Shown: positions 50,133 through 61,682 of the stretch, piece by piece
How positions within the stretch are numbered: position 1 is the first letter of the stretch
Layout of the letters: each line of letters starts with the position of its first letter
Origin: Meandrina meandrites
Lineage: Eukaryota > Cnidaria > Anthozoa > Scleractinia > Meandrinidae
NCBI GenBank assembly: GCA_963693305.1
Contig: OY855905.1
Coordinates: 40,412,895-40,476,894 of the forward strand
DNA length: 64,000 nt
Direction: 5' to 3'
The notes under the pieces: generated by a model
Database searches by the model: none
Told to the model about the DNA's origin: nothing
What the model saw: the letters and a program-made list of their open reading frames with translations, nothing else
Made by a program: the position numbers and the translations under genes

Positions 50133-51187
50133 TATTAGAAGTGCTTCCACTGGGTGGCTCTTCGTCATCTTCTTATACTGCCTAAGCTATTACAGTGGTT
50201 TAAGAATATTTGTAGTGTTTACAAAAGAATTGTAGACTATTAAAAACACAAATTTATCTTCTGATAACACATCTTGTGCCTAATAAATTCACAACACATT
50301 CGTAAGCTACGAATTTATAAAAAGAAACCTCTTATTCCAAGCAAACTTATTAAAGAAACAAACAAATAAACAAATAAAATCCTGATATAAAACTTGAGAA
50401 AAATAATACAAAAATAGCCAAGGCGAGATTTTTGCATTAAATAATGTTTCTTTAACTGCCTTGGTAAAAGAGCCATTTATTGTTTGGCAAACTGTTAAAT
50501 TTGTTTGCAGCCATGTGTTGAAAAGTGTCCACCTCTCACTAGCCGCGGATGATCGTACGTTGATTATAAGCGCTAATTAACTGAATGTAAATCTAAACGC
50601 AATTAGTCCGGCCAGGATTCGTTATGTAATGGGTTATATGGCATTTTAAGGAGATCAAACTCTATCCTTTCTCGCGTCGGCAGCCGTAATTTTCAAATGA
50701 CTTCGTCATTTACAGAACTTTACAAATTTCCCCAGAACAAAAGCGGCACATGCATTTTGCACAAGCTGTAGACGCCCCAGCATGTAATCTGTATCACAGT
50801 ATAGTCAAGCTTAAATAAAACCAAACCAAACTTTCAGCAAACGGAGCACAGTCCAGCAAGACCGCTGGACTGCCATAGCGCGAAGATTATGTCTTTTTTA
50901 TCTGTTCACTCCGAGTGCGTTCCGAACGGTTTCCGATTGTTTTCGGCCAATCAGAAAAGGAAATTCGTTTTTCAGGTTTGGATGAGACTACTTGATGCTT
51001 GTTATCTCAGAAAAGTTAAATTTAAATCTGATTTGTATGGCCGACAAAAATCAATAATCCTTATAAGGGTCTTCAAAAATTTTGCATTACTCTGCGAAGG
51101 CTACCTGACAAATGCAGACCTGCAGATTTCCACTCTGATGGCCTGAATAGCGCTCCGGTTATCCTGTTAAGCTCTCCATAATGGTAA
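50133..51187. other. Intergenic DNA, no supported gene
   Basis: A/T-rich sequence with no recognised coding exon. Near 51143 the words GAATAGCGCTCCGGTTA resemble GAATAGCACTCCGGTTAG near 52648, suggesting a shared repeat on both sides of the TIR element at 51188-52439. Confidence 0.4.
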
Positions 51188-52439
51188 TGGTGAATGATGC
51201 AGGTTTCGCTCCCAACAGAGTTCGCACCCACCGAGTTCGCTCCCTACCTTTTTCGAGTTCGCCCCCACTGATCACTAACGTAGTCACGCTTTTCCAAAGA
51301 ACGAGAAATATTCTACATAGTTTTTCTCACGCTTAAAAGGGGGGTCCTTCTTAACTACCAATTTGTTGCTAAGGAAGGTATCTAACCATCGTATTATGGA
51401 AACCAGACTTCCTATGATATGTTTTTTGCAAAACTTTGTTCAATTTGAAGAGTCCTTCAAGAGTTTTAAATCACGGTCATATTTGACAAGCCACGTGACC
51501 ACAAAAGAAAAAACCCTAAAACTGAAAGGGCATAAAGATCTGAAAATTAAAATCAGTGCCAATAGATAAAGAGCGTCCAAATGTTTAATGCTTCGTATGG
51601 GTTTTATGAAATTCGCATAATTATAAAAGTTATGGCGTAATAAACACCAGTATTTCCAGACTTTCTTCAGTAGGGTTCCTTTTTTATGTGTAAATGGTTA
51701 TTCCTTACGTAGGATTATAAAGAAGGTTCTGTTATCACTGATTCTTAAAAAAATATGGAACTCTACCTTCTTTCCTTCAAGTTTTAGGGATTTTAAATTC
51801 TGACGCGCCGTTTGGGACTGGCACTAGTTACGCGCGCGCAATGTCAATCTTTTTAAAGCAGGTTTTCCCCTCTAAAGGCTGGTTTTCACTAGCGCATAAG
51901 CACAAACACTCGCATAAGCAAGTGAGAACACCCACGACATAAGCATAACATGAGCATAACATAAGCACAAGAAGAACGAACGTTGTTCGTTCTTTTTGTG
52001 CTTATGTTATGCTTATGTTATGCTTATGTCGTAGTGCGAACGCGAGATAAGCATAAGCATAAGGGTTATAATCCGCCATCTTGATTGTAGTTGAGAAAAG
52101 CTGGTATCGAGGGATTTTGTTTATTACTGCGCCTGCGTATGCTCTTATGCTTATGTCCTGGTGTTCTCACTTGCTTCTTAATTTCTTATGCTTATGCTTA
52201 TGCTTATGCGCTAGTGAAAACCAGCCTTAAAAGATTCACTCATTTAGCAATACAAAACGCTTCAAAATGGCTTGCCACCAAAAATCGTCTTCAGCAATCC
52301 CTTAGCAACTGCTCTAGATCTGTAGTTAAGGAGGACCCCCCTTAAAGAAGAGAAATATTCTAGTTAGTAAGTGTACTCTGAAAATTGGGTGCGAACTCTG
52401 ACGGTGCGAACACGATTGGGAGCGAACCTCCCGCTACCG
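51188..52439. mobile_element. TIR DNA element with TTCGC(A/T)CCC subterminal repeats
   Basis: The left end has AGGTTTCGCTCCCAA, AGAGTTCGCACCCA and GAGTTCGCTCCC. The right end has the inverted words GGGTGCGAACTCTG, GGTGCGAACA and TTGGGAGCGAACCT. A 9-bp direct repeat TAATGGTAA flanks both sides (51179-51187 and 52440-52448), which would suit a Mutator-like element. No transposase was seen. A second element is nested at 51876-52227. The left 42 bp is missing from the duplicated copy that starts at 59410. Confidence 0.65.
51876..52227. mobile_element. Harbinger-like MITE (copy 1), nested
   Basis: The ends AGGCTGGTTTTCACTAGCGC and GCGCTAGTGAAAACCAGCCT are perfect inverted repeats flanked by TAA (51873-51875 and 52228-52230), a TWA-type target duplication. 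The interior is built of CATAAG/CTTATG words in both orientations with a central GAACGAACGTTGTTCGTTC palindrome. The duplicated copy is at 60057-60402. Confidence 0.82.
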
Positions 52440-53356
52440 TAATGGTAACACAATATACACCTTCAACAACATCAAGCCTTTTTGTCTAGCATCAGACTAA
52501 TAGCATTGTTTTGTGCTTGTTTTTACTTTTCACAACAACAAGTTTCTTTCTTTCTTAAGACTTTCCGGAAGCAGAAGCGCGAAAAAAGTGAAGAAAGTGC
52601 TATTCAGTCTTTTAACTGGATTACACCTTGCTTTCCGGCTCCCCTGAATAGCACTCCGGTTAGCCTGAATATATCGCTCCGGTTAGATGGTGAACTCTCA
52701 GTAATGGTTTCAGTGATTTTGTTTCGTTTCGTTGTCTCGGGTTTTGACCATTTCCGTCTAGACTTTTTGCCTCTGGTTCTGAACTGAAGGTCGAGACTGT
52801 TCACAGACCACTATTTTTCCATATCTTTCTTCGATCGTTGAACGGTTGAAACAAAATATCGACCCACTGGAGGTAGACACCTGATGATCAACTATAGCCT
52901 AAAGGTGGTGGCGAACGAGGAAATATGTTTCGGGCACGAATGTTTCCCAGTTTACCCGCGCGCGCAACACAAAATTTGTGTCCGAGGGGGTGTCAGACAG
53001 GCACAAAAATGTTTCGTTTTGTGTCCGCTGCAGCAGCAGTAGACCTGCAGACGTCCGCGACGTCCGCAACAATGTGTCCTCGTTTGCCACGCCAATAATG
53101 TCTCCTTGCTTCGCTTGCCGTTTCTCTCACGTTTTTCTTTGCGTTGAAAAATTGTGAATTCGATCTACTCTAATCTACTCAAGGGTGCGTGTGATCGACA
53201 GACAGAAGACCACAGAAAGAACCACGTGATCCAGTCACGTGTTTTCTAGGAAAAAGCTGGGGAATCGGGAAGCATCTAAAAGGTCTGTTGGTATCTTGTT
53301 TGAGTCGAAGAGATTTGTCCCTGAAACGCCTGAAAGAACGACGACCAGCCGCTAAA

Positions 53357-53506
53357 ATGGCGATGACTAAGTGCCATAGTGTTACTGCCATTATTATTGG
53401 TACTCTGGAGCTGATTTTTCCTGGGGGCTTGATAATCGCTTCGTTTATTTTTGCGAGTTATGGCTCCATAAGTTCTTCGCAGACTCCTTATTGGGGTGGA
53501 TTCCCG
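53357..53506 (+). CDS. MS4A/CD20-like four-pass membrane protein, candidate first coding exon (copy 1)
   Basis: ATG in good context (AAAATGG) opens 50 codons that end exactly at a consensus donor (CCCG|GTGAGT, phase 0). The peptide starts MAMTKCHSV, then has a hydrophobic segment (AIIIGTLELIFPGGLIIASF) and ends with TPYWGGFP. A first helix, short loop and a '(Y/S)P(Y/F)WGG' motif before the second helix are typical of the MS4A family. Later exons were not found between here and 59410, so this may be an orphan exon or an alternative first exon splicing across the duplication. Family assignment is from one exon only. Confidence 0.55.
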
Positions 53507-53737
53507 GTGAGTATACAGCATACTGAAAAGAATTATAATCCACTTCATGGCGTTCAAATTTAATTCGAGGCAGTTCTTCAAATTACAAGTGCATTCTTAC
53601 TATTCTTATTATTTTCAATGTATTTCTTATTTTTTCCGGGTCGTACCTATATAACTTAAGTTAACTTAAGCTTAATGACCTCTCAAATTTCACGATTTCG
53701 TCGCGAGACTCACGGTTTTTACGACTGAATTTTCAAT

Positions 53738-53812
53738 GGCCGTTTTTATACTAGAGACGCGTTACCCGTCTGGACGAGCTTCGGCAAACATTTTGTAATT
53801 CGTCCGGTTATC

Positions 53813-53843
<31 letters not shown>

Positions 53844-53923
53844 GTTACCCGTCTAGATGAGCTACTTTTCGAAAAGCGTCTTGAACGACGGATTTCGAAA
53901 AGTAGCTCGTCTAGACGGGTAAC

Positions 53924-53954
<31 letters not shown>

Positions 53955-54029
53955 GATAACCGGACGAATTACAAAATGTTTGCCGAAACTCGTCCAGACG
54001 GGTAACGCGTCTCTAGTATAAAAACGGCC
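53738..54029. mobile_element. Foldback MITE, 292 bp, present only in copy 1
   Basis: Two long arms start GGCCGTTTTTATACTAGAG and end with the exact complement; pairing covers almost the whole element around a short loop near 53880. Each arm contains repeated ACGCGTTACCCGTCT words. AAT is duplicated on both sides (53735-53737 and 54030-54032). Copy 2 has the uninterrupted site TTTTCAATGAAGG near 61904, a precise empty site. Confidence 0.93.
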
Positions 54030-54668
54030 AATGAAGGAGTATAGTGGGTAGCCCGACTTCACTCACATGGTTGGTCGGTTGGTCCATCAGCTGTAAACAT
54101 TTTGATAAGAGAAGTAAGAGTGTAGCAAGGCGGCCGTAATAAGGCATTTTTTTAAGGTTTAACAAGGAAGAGAAAAGCAAAGAAACAAAATGCGTGTGGA
54201 AGGTACTTGACCGCCGAAAAAGTGGAAATTAAGAGCCGCAAAAGCGATGCAACATGCGATATTTCCATGCGTTACAGCTGCTTGTAACGCATGCAAACGC
54301 TCGATAAATGAAACTGACACAAGCGCATTCACACTATACATAGAAGATTCCTCGCATAAAATAATTTCCTATTGCAAAGATAACGCCGGAATTTTCAACT
54401 ACGATAAACAAGTTTATCTACCACATAATCTGGTTTCGAACTGATCACCTCTGACTTCGTAGAACGTCATCTACGGCGTTGTGCTAGCATATATTGGTAA
54501 AAAAAATTCAGTCGTGGCTCACAGAGCCTTTGATCTGGGTTTTCAGTTCAATCTCATACGGTCTCACGATGAGACACAAAAATCTCACGATAAACAGAGT
54601 TACAAACTGTAGGATACAGTTTCTTTGTATAATTTCATTTCTGGCCTGCTAAGATGATTGTCTAGTGC

Positions 54669-55955
54669 CCAGGGATTCCAATCAGATGAGAATCAATAAT
54701 CAATATAATCAATAGTTATCAATTAAAATCAATTGTAATCAATTGATTGATATTGAAAATCAATAAAAATCAAAGCTGCAACGTTGAGTGATTTTCGATT
54801 TTGATTGATTTTGATTGGTTTCTATTGAAAATTGTAATCTCTTTTTTTATTGTTTTTAATTAATCTCACGTTTAAGAAAATAGACCCAGTTAAGTTAAAA
54901 TGTTCTGATATTCGATAATAAGTAAAGTACCACAGAAACAGCAGTAATTTGACAGTAACTATTTATTATCTTTGCTGTACTGACAACTACTTCAAACATG
55001 CGCACCATTTCCTGTCATAATCGAATGTTTGTTGATATGAAGTAATAGTAGTGTTACTCGAACTTGCCTTATATAATTTTTTATTTTTTCTATTTCTCAA
55101 TTCTAAATAGTTCAGTCAATCAGAAATATCTTATTAAGAAATCCGGCTCACACACCGTATGCGCATACTAATATTTCCTCGTTCTAACCAGGCAAGCGAC
55201 GATAGTTGAAAATTTTGCAAGAAAATCAAGCTCCGTCCATAATTTCTCTGGTAATATCTAAATAAAATATAACCTTCTTTGGGACGATGCAGAGAAACTT
55301 AATGTATAAAACGTCCCGGTACAACAGATTTTACAAAACACTTATCAAGGTACAGGTACGTTAATTCCTCCACCTTGATGCCACCTTCCTTTAGGGTTGT
55401 TCTCTGGAGATCCAGTCACAGTTCTAAATAACCCGTAAATAAACACAAGAAACAGGAATAAGCACATTTGAATGGAAATTAAATTTATCGATCCCTACAG
55501 GAAACTTAACTTACGCTGAAATATTTGTATTATATGGCCAGAGTGGGCTGACAAGCTCCACCTGGAGGTGGCCAAGCTGGCCCCTTTCGTCAAAAACTTT
55601 AAACGCGTTCCTGTGTTCTCTCCTCTTTTTGGAGCGGGAGAACGCTTCGCCTTCCTTTACTTGAAATGCGCAGAGGTGTACAGAAATCTGCACAGATGTG
55701 GCGCCATTGTTGTGTTTGCAAATGCGATAAATCCAGGAAATGCCTTTGTAGCCGGGTTTTTACTGTTGCACAATCAGCTATTGATTATCAAGAGAAATCA
55801 ATTGAAATCAATAAAATTTAGACGGCTCAGTGAGTGATTTTCGATTTTTATTGATTATGTAAATTAATCAATATTAATCAATTGATTATTATTGAATTTT
55901 ATTGATTATATTGATTGAAATCAATGATTGATTTTCATTGATTGGAATCGTCGGG
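54669..55955. mobile_element. hAT-like non-autonomous element (copy 1)
   Basis: The left end CCAGGGATTCCAATCA and right end TGATTGGAATCGTCGGG are inverted. TCTAGTGC / TCTAGTGG flank the element as an 8-bp target duplication with one mismatch. The subterminal 100-150 bp on both sides are arrays of AATCAAT/ATTGATT words. An 89-codon frame at 55568-55837 is present in both copies, but I recognise nothing in it. Confidence 0.72.
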
Positions 55956-56274
55956 TCTAGTGGCAATTCTTCGAAATTCTGTGCAAATCCATAGCAGTAA
56001 AGGTATTTCATCAGTCTGTTCGCTGGATAATAAGGTTAAATAAATAATACACATGCAAAAATTTCAGCAAACTCATTGGCTGAGACCAAACAGTGCAGAA
56101 GTTTGAAATTGAGTGCAGAAAGTTGAAATTAAGGAAGCTCACAACTGTTTCCAGCACTTTCCAGCTCTTAAAGTTTGATGGGCCAGTACTACAAATCTTT
56201 ATAAGTTGCTGCTACAATAATGATACCAAACAAATGTCCAATCATTACTAAGCAAGTTGTAATCATTTTATGAC

Positions 56275-56460
56275 CTGACTAGTTACCATAGCAACAGTTA
56301 AACCTGTAAACACCCTTAATTTTCCCTTTAAGTGCTTATACCTCAAAAACAAGCATGGCGACCCCCATTTTTTATTATTGATTATTTTCAGCATGTCAAG
56401 ATACAACTTTTTGCAAAGTTGAAACAATTTCTATCTAGCGGTTTCATGGCCATCTTAAAC
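56275..56460. repeat. Fragment of the GGTGGCTCTGAACC repeat, inverted
   Basis: It contains TTACCATAGCAACAG, CAAGCATGGCGACCCCCATT and ATCTAGCGGTTTCATGGCC, matching in reverse orientation the segment at 13108-13245. Confidence 0.5.
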
Positions 56461-56473
56461 TTTCATAAAGTTA

Positions 56474-57723
56474 GGTGGCTCTGAAACCGCTAAGTAGATT
56501 TTTTTCAACTTTGCCAAATGTTGTATCTTAACATACTGATCTTTATTCCCCAGTTAATTTCCTTGGAATAAAATTCTGGAAAATCCGGACAACTGTAAAA
56601 TACCATTCCATTCAACCGTTCCTGCTCATGCCCAGCCTCTCCTATCTGGAATCAAACATATCCGCACAGTCAAGATGACTTCTAAATATCAGTGCACAGC
56701 ACAGCTCTTACTCAAGCATGACTCAAGCATGATTGCTTATGTAATATAGCTAGTACAACAGCAGAAATGGTAGTTTTAAAGACAGCTCACATGTTTCTCA
56801 CCTCATTCGGAAGTGACTCTTGAACTAAGTAGTTGTGGACTCAATTTATATACCTTCGCATGTAGCTTAGTCTCCTTCGCAGCCGTTGTTTGGGCTCGTC
56901 ACGCAACACTCTCTCCCCCACCAACGGCTGCTTAAACCAGAACCACATTCCTTTCCATAGTTCAGCCAATCACAGCTTCGCTCACATTTTTCTGAGCCAG
57001 TCGCGCCAAAACGCGCCGACTAAACCAATCAAAAGTTGTGTCTTATCGTGACCCCAGCGTCGGCAACGTCAAACGCACGCCGCCTCGCCACCTTTTGAAT
57101 TTGACACACACCAGACATTGAATAAAACAAAGATTTACCTAAGTAAAACACGTCTGATATGAAACCTTATGTCCAAAAGAATTAATTCAAAGTACAACAG
57201 GAATCTAAGCACAAGTTTTGAAGCAATATAACAGCTTTTCGGTTGACAAAAAGTGTCAAGTTTTTGTCGATAGGTGTCAAAGCAACTGGGGTCGAAACAA
57301 AAGGAAAGGAATGTGGTTCTGGTTTAAGCAGCCGTTGGTGGGGGAGGGAGCGTTGTGTGACGAGCCCAAACAACGGCTGCGAAGGAGACTACATGTAGCT
57401 AGCTGCACTGAAAAAATAAAAATATTGTCCTCACACTCAATTTGGCTCATAATGGTTAAGATATTCCTGCCTTTGATATTCTATTGCTGCTACACCAATA
57501 ATGTTGAGGTTAAACTCTTAGTACAACTTTGTAAAGGTTTTACAGATCAAATTTTTTTGCCATGGCAATGACAAGTGGTCAAAGATACGTACGTTATTTT
57601 TTAAGGTTTGAGGGAAATAACTAGACGAGGAAAGTTTTGTTTTTCATATGCTTTTGTCAAATTGACAGAACAAACAATCAAAGAATTTTTTTAAAAACTC
57701 TGTAAGTAGGGTTCAGAGCCACC
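56474..57723. mobile_element. TIR element of the GGTGGCTCTGAA family with a nested hAT MITE
   Basis: The left end GGTGGCTCTGAAACCGCTAA and right end TAGGGTTCAGAGCCACC are inverted. The right end abuts TTAA (57724-57727); the left is TTAG-like. A second element is inserted at 56867-57391. There is no transposase frame. Confidence 0.6.
56867..57391. mobile_element. hAT-type MITE with about 85-bp terminal inverted repeats
   Basis: The arms start TTAGTCTCCTTCGCAGCCGT and end ACGGCTGCGAAGGAGACTA. Pairing continues through TTTGGGCTCGTCACGCAA and the ACCAACGGCTGCTTAAACC region. CATGTAGC is duplicated at both sides (56859-56866 and 57392-57399), an 8-bp target duplication. No ORF. Confidence 0.85.
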
Positions 57724-57879
57724 TTAAAATTGTGAAAAAGAAAACATAGCTCCGAATCCTACCTACCTAAAAAATGACAAAGTGTTCCTTTTATTGGTTA
57801 GTTAATAATAAAAAAACATCAACTTTCACCAAGTAGAATTTTGAGTTATTAGCCTCAAATAGTCCTCAAAGCTCGCAGC

Positions 57880-59340
57880 TTTCCTAGGGCTTCTCACTGT
57901 GCCAGCCATTCCAGGCATCCATGACTGTCTTCCATGTGTTCTTGGGGATGTGATATGCAAGTTGCAAGTGCGACTCAGATGGAAATGTCTCCTGTCGACA
58001 GAACTTGTTTAGAGGTGAGAGGTCAACTGTGCATCAAAGAGAGCCGTCATGCTTGAATGTGTTCACCATCCAAAGGCACCAGGTGACAGGTTTGCCATTG
58101 GCGCGCTTTCGATGATACTGAGGGCTTCATCACAGAGGAGGTCTTCATATACTCTCTGCCGCTAGTGTAGAGAGACATGAGCAGGGGTGTGGCATGCCTT
58201 TGCTGTGTCAGCTGGGTCCACATGTATCCCAATCAGTGGCCCTTCCATGCAAGGTAATGCTGATGGCGGCAAGTGTTTAATTTGGAACAGGTGTATCCAT
58301 CCAGAAGTCATGCTTTCATCCAATCGTTGTTCTCTGGTGTGCAGGAGAACGGCAGTTCTGAGGGGTGTGGTGGGGACATGAGCATGTCTCATTGTGCAAG
58401 AAGTTCAGCACACTGCAGTTGTCATTAATGGACCTCGTTGCATTGATGGATGGTGGCACATGTGGCGCACCAGGGATGTGCCTCTCCCTGTGTTCTTGAC
58501 CAATGGAAAATCACTGGATAAAAGGCCAAGGTTAAGGAGTGACTCATACAACAGGTCCATGTCACGGACAGAGCGGCTGACGTACACCATGGAGTGGCAT
58601 AACATCTCATTACCATCACAAGTGGTTGTTGTGAGTTTGGCGAAGAACGCTCCATCAATGGGAATCAGGGAACCGTTGGCAGCTGATAGACCAAGGCTGA
58701 CAGGGCCACCACAGGAGAATTGGCATGGAGAGATGGTAAGTCTGATTGTGCCCCAGTGTCTGCAACCATGGAGACCTTCATTCAAGTGTCCGAAGCGTGG
58801 TTTCAGCTGCAGGTCCTAGTGGTGGTTGGCTTGTTTACCGAGATGAAAATTAGGACTTTGTGGTGGTCTTTAAGACAGGCTTGTTTCCACTTGCCCCTCG
58901 AATGATTGAGTCAATGATCGAGTCTTGTGGGTGAAGGTGTATTGATGGTGCCATGTGTGGTTGGGGCACATTTACGGCAAGACTTTCGGTGTGCTTGACA
59001 GGTATTTGGTCCACCAGCTTGAACTGACCTGATTTGAATTATCTGGTCTGTCTCTAAGGCATGGATGGAAGATGAGGGTGCCTTGGTGGGTGCAGTTGGC
59101 GCTTTCTACAGCAAAGGGTCCTGTAGCTGGTGGTACAGACTGGGTGGGATTTGGTATTCCAGCAACGGGCTCCCTCCATGAAAAGTTTATTGGTGCTCAT
59201 GCAGTCTGGGCACTTGCCCTTTCCCACCTGGTCTGCCTGGCGTGGGGTCACATGAACAACCCAACCCTTCACTGTCCTTGCTTGCATGTTATTCGTTTTG
59301 CATTTCTCAAATCATAGTCAACAAACCTCAACTGTAAGTT
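57880..59340 (-). mobile_element. Degenerate LTR-retrotransposon pol fragment (protease to start of reverse transcriptase)
   Basis: On the minus strand, frames broken by stops and shifts show in order a region near 59290-59050 that may be the gag zinc-knuckle end, a retropepsin-flap-like stretch (58785-58500; SLGLSAANGSLIPIDGAFFA), and a linker. A PVTWC block and RT-entry words (TVDLSPLN near 58030, AWNGWHS near 57885) follow. This order fits Ty3/Gypsy-like pol genes of invertebrates. No LTRs are visible and the RT core is absent, so this is a dead fragment. It ends about 70 bp before the second duplication copy. Confidence 0.7.
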
Positions 59341-60056
59341 GCCCTGGACACTTTTTAATGCGACTGGTGACCGGGGGACTGCCAAGTTCTAACCCTGTAA
59401 TGGATATCTACCGAGTTCGCTCCCTACCTTTTTCGAGTTCGCCCCCACTGATCACTAACGTAGTCACGCTTTTCCAAAGAACGAGAAATATTCTACATAG
59501 TTTTTCTCACGCTTAAAAGGGGGGTCCTTCTTAACTACCAATTTGTTGCTAAGGAAGGTATCTAACCATCGTATTATGGAAACCAGACTTCCTATGATAT
59601 GTTTTTTGCACAACTTTGTTCAATTTGAAGAGTCCTTCAAGAGTTTTAAATCACGGTCATATTTGACAAGCCACGTGACCACAAAAGAAAAAACCCTAAA
59701 ACTGAAAGGGCATAAAGATCTGAAAATTAAAATCAGTGCCAATAGATAAAGAGCGTCCAAATGTTTAATGCTTCGTATGGGTTTTATGAAATTCGCATAA
59801 TTATAAAAGTTATGGCGTAATAAACACCAGTATTTCCAGACTTTCTTCAGTAGGGTTCCTTTTTTATGTGTAAATGGTTATTCCTTACGTAGGATTATAA
59901 AGAAGGCTCTGTTATCACTGATTCTTAAAAAAATATGGAACTCTACCTTCTTTCCTTCAAGTTTTTAGGGATTTTAAATTCTGACGCGCCGTTTGGGACT
60001 GGCACTAGTTACGCGCGCGCAATGTCAATCTTTTTAAAGCAGGTTTTCCCCTCTAA

Positions 60057-60402
60057 AGGCTGGTTTTCACTAGCGCATAAGCACAAACACTCGCATAAGC
60101 AAGTGAGAACACCCACGACATAAGCATAACATGAGCATAACATAAGCACTAGAAGAACGAACATTGTTCGTTCTTTTTGTGCTTATGTTATGCTTATGTT
60201 ATGCTTATGTCGTAGTGCGAACGCGAGATAAGCATAAGCATAAGGGTTATAATCCGCCATCTTGATTGTAGTTGAGGAAAGCTGGTATGGAGGGATTTTG
60301 TTTATTACTGCGCCTGCGTATGCTCTTATGCTTATGTCCTGGTGTTCTCACTTGCTTCTTAATTTCTTATGCTTATGCTTATGCGCTAGTGAAAACCAGC
60401 CT
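60057..60402. mobile_element. Harbinger-like MITE (copy 2)
   Basis: Duplicate of 51876-52227 with the same ends and TAA flanks; 6 bp shorter because one CTTATG unit is missing. Confidence 0.82.
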
Positions 60403-61532
60403 TAAAAGATTCACTCATTTAGCAATACAAAACGCTTCAAAATGGCTTGCCACCAAAAATCGTCTTCAGCAATCCCTTAGCAACTGCTCTAGATCTGTAG
60501 TTAAGGAGGAGTCCCCTTAAAGAAGAGAAATATTCTAGTTAGTAAGTGTACTCTGAAAATTGGGTGCGAACTCTGACGGTGCGAACACGATTGGGAGCGA
60601 AACCTCCCGCTACCGTAATGGTAACACAATATACACCTTCAACAACATCAAGCCTTTTTGTCTAGCATCAGACTAATAGCATTGTTTTGTGCTTGTTTTT
60701 ACTTTTCACAACAACAAGTTTCTTTCTTTCTTAAGACTTTCCGGAAGCAGAAGCGCGAAAAAAGTGAAGAAAGTGCTATTCAGTCTTTTAACTGGATTAC
60801 ACCTTGCTTTCCGGCTCCCCTGAATAGCACTCCGGTTAGCCTGAATATATCGCTCAGGTTAGATGGTGAACTCTCAGTGATGGTTTCAGTGATTTTGTTT
60901 CGTTTCGTTGTTTCGGGTTTTGACCATTTCCGTCTAGACTTTTTGCTTCTGGTTCTGAACTGAAGGTCGAGACTGTTCGCAGACCTCTATTTTTCCATAT
61001 CTTTCTTCGATCGTTGAACGGTTGAAACAAAATATCGACCCACTGGAGGTAGACACCTGATGATCAACTATAGCCTAAAGGTGGTGGCGAACGAGGAAAT
61101 ATGTTTCGGGCACGAATGTTTCCCAGTTTACCCGCGCGCGCAACACAAAATTTGTGTCCGAGGGGGTGTCAGACAGGCACAAAAATGTTTCGTTTTGTGT
61201 CCGCTGCAGCAGCAGTAGACCTGCAGACGTCCGCGACGTCCGCAACAATGTGTCCTCGTTTGCCACGCCAATAATGTCTCCTTGCTTCGCTTGCCGTTTC
61301 TCTCACGTTTTTCTTTGCGTTGAAAAATTGTGAATTCGATCTACTCTAATCTACTCAAGGGTGCGTGTGATCGACAGACAGAAGACCACAGAAAGAACCA
61401 CGTGATCCAGTCACGTGTTTTCTAGGAAAAAGCTGGGGAATCGGGAAGCATCTAAAAGGTCTGTTGGTATCTTGTTTGAGTCGAAGAGATTTGTCCCTGA
61501 AACGCCTGAAAGAACGACGACCAGCCGCTAAA

Positions 61533-61682
61533 ATGGCGATGACTAAGTGCCATAGTGTTACTGCCATTATTATTGGTACTCTGGAGCTGATTTTTCCTGG
61601 GGGCTTGATAATCGCTTCGTTTATTTTTGCGAGTTATGGATCCATAAGCTCTTCGCAGACTCCTTATTGGGGTGGATTCCCG
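61533..61682 (+). CDS. MS4A/CD20-like four-pass membrane protein, candidate first coding exon (copy 2)
   Basis: It encodes the same 50 residues as 53357-53506, with the same ATG context and the same GTGAGT donor in phase 0; the few base changes are synonymous. This copy would be nearest to any downstream exons, which must lie beyond 64000 because none was recognised in 61683-64000. Conservation of the frame in both copies supports coding function. The family call rests on the hydrophobic helix and the TPYWGGFP motif. Confidence 0.58.

Larger units (their letters stand above)
51230..55990 (+). repeat. Segmental duplication, copy 1
   Basis: Direct repeat of 59410-64000. The offset is 8180 bp at the left edge and 8015 bp at 55825/63840; most of the change comes from two transposon insertions, one in each copy. 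By eye only a few substitutions per hundred bases separate the copies. The right limit is unknown because copy 2 is cut by the window end. It contains the MS4A-like exon, part of the TTCGC TIR element and a hAT-like element. Confidence 0.97.

Noticed and set aside
49824..50168. Minus-strand frame with poly-Tyr and Arg-Tyr runs
   Set aside because: It is created by (TAA)n and (GATAAC)n repeats.
52482..52787. 101-codon frame in both copies (also 60658-60963)
   Set aside because: Retention of the frame is expected from recent duplication; no family resemblance.
55568..55837. 89-codon frame kept in both duplicated copies (also 63583-63852)
   Set aside because: It lies inside the hAT-like element and runs into the ATCAAT array. 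Amino-acid differences occur between very young copies, so selection is not evident.
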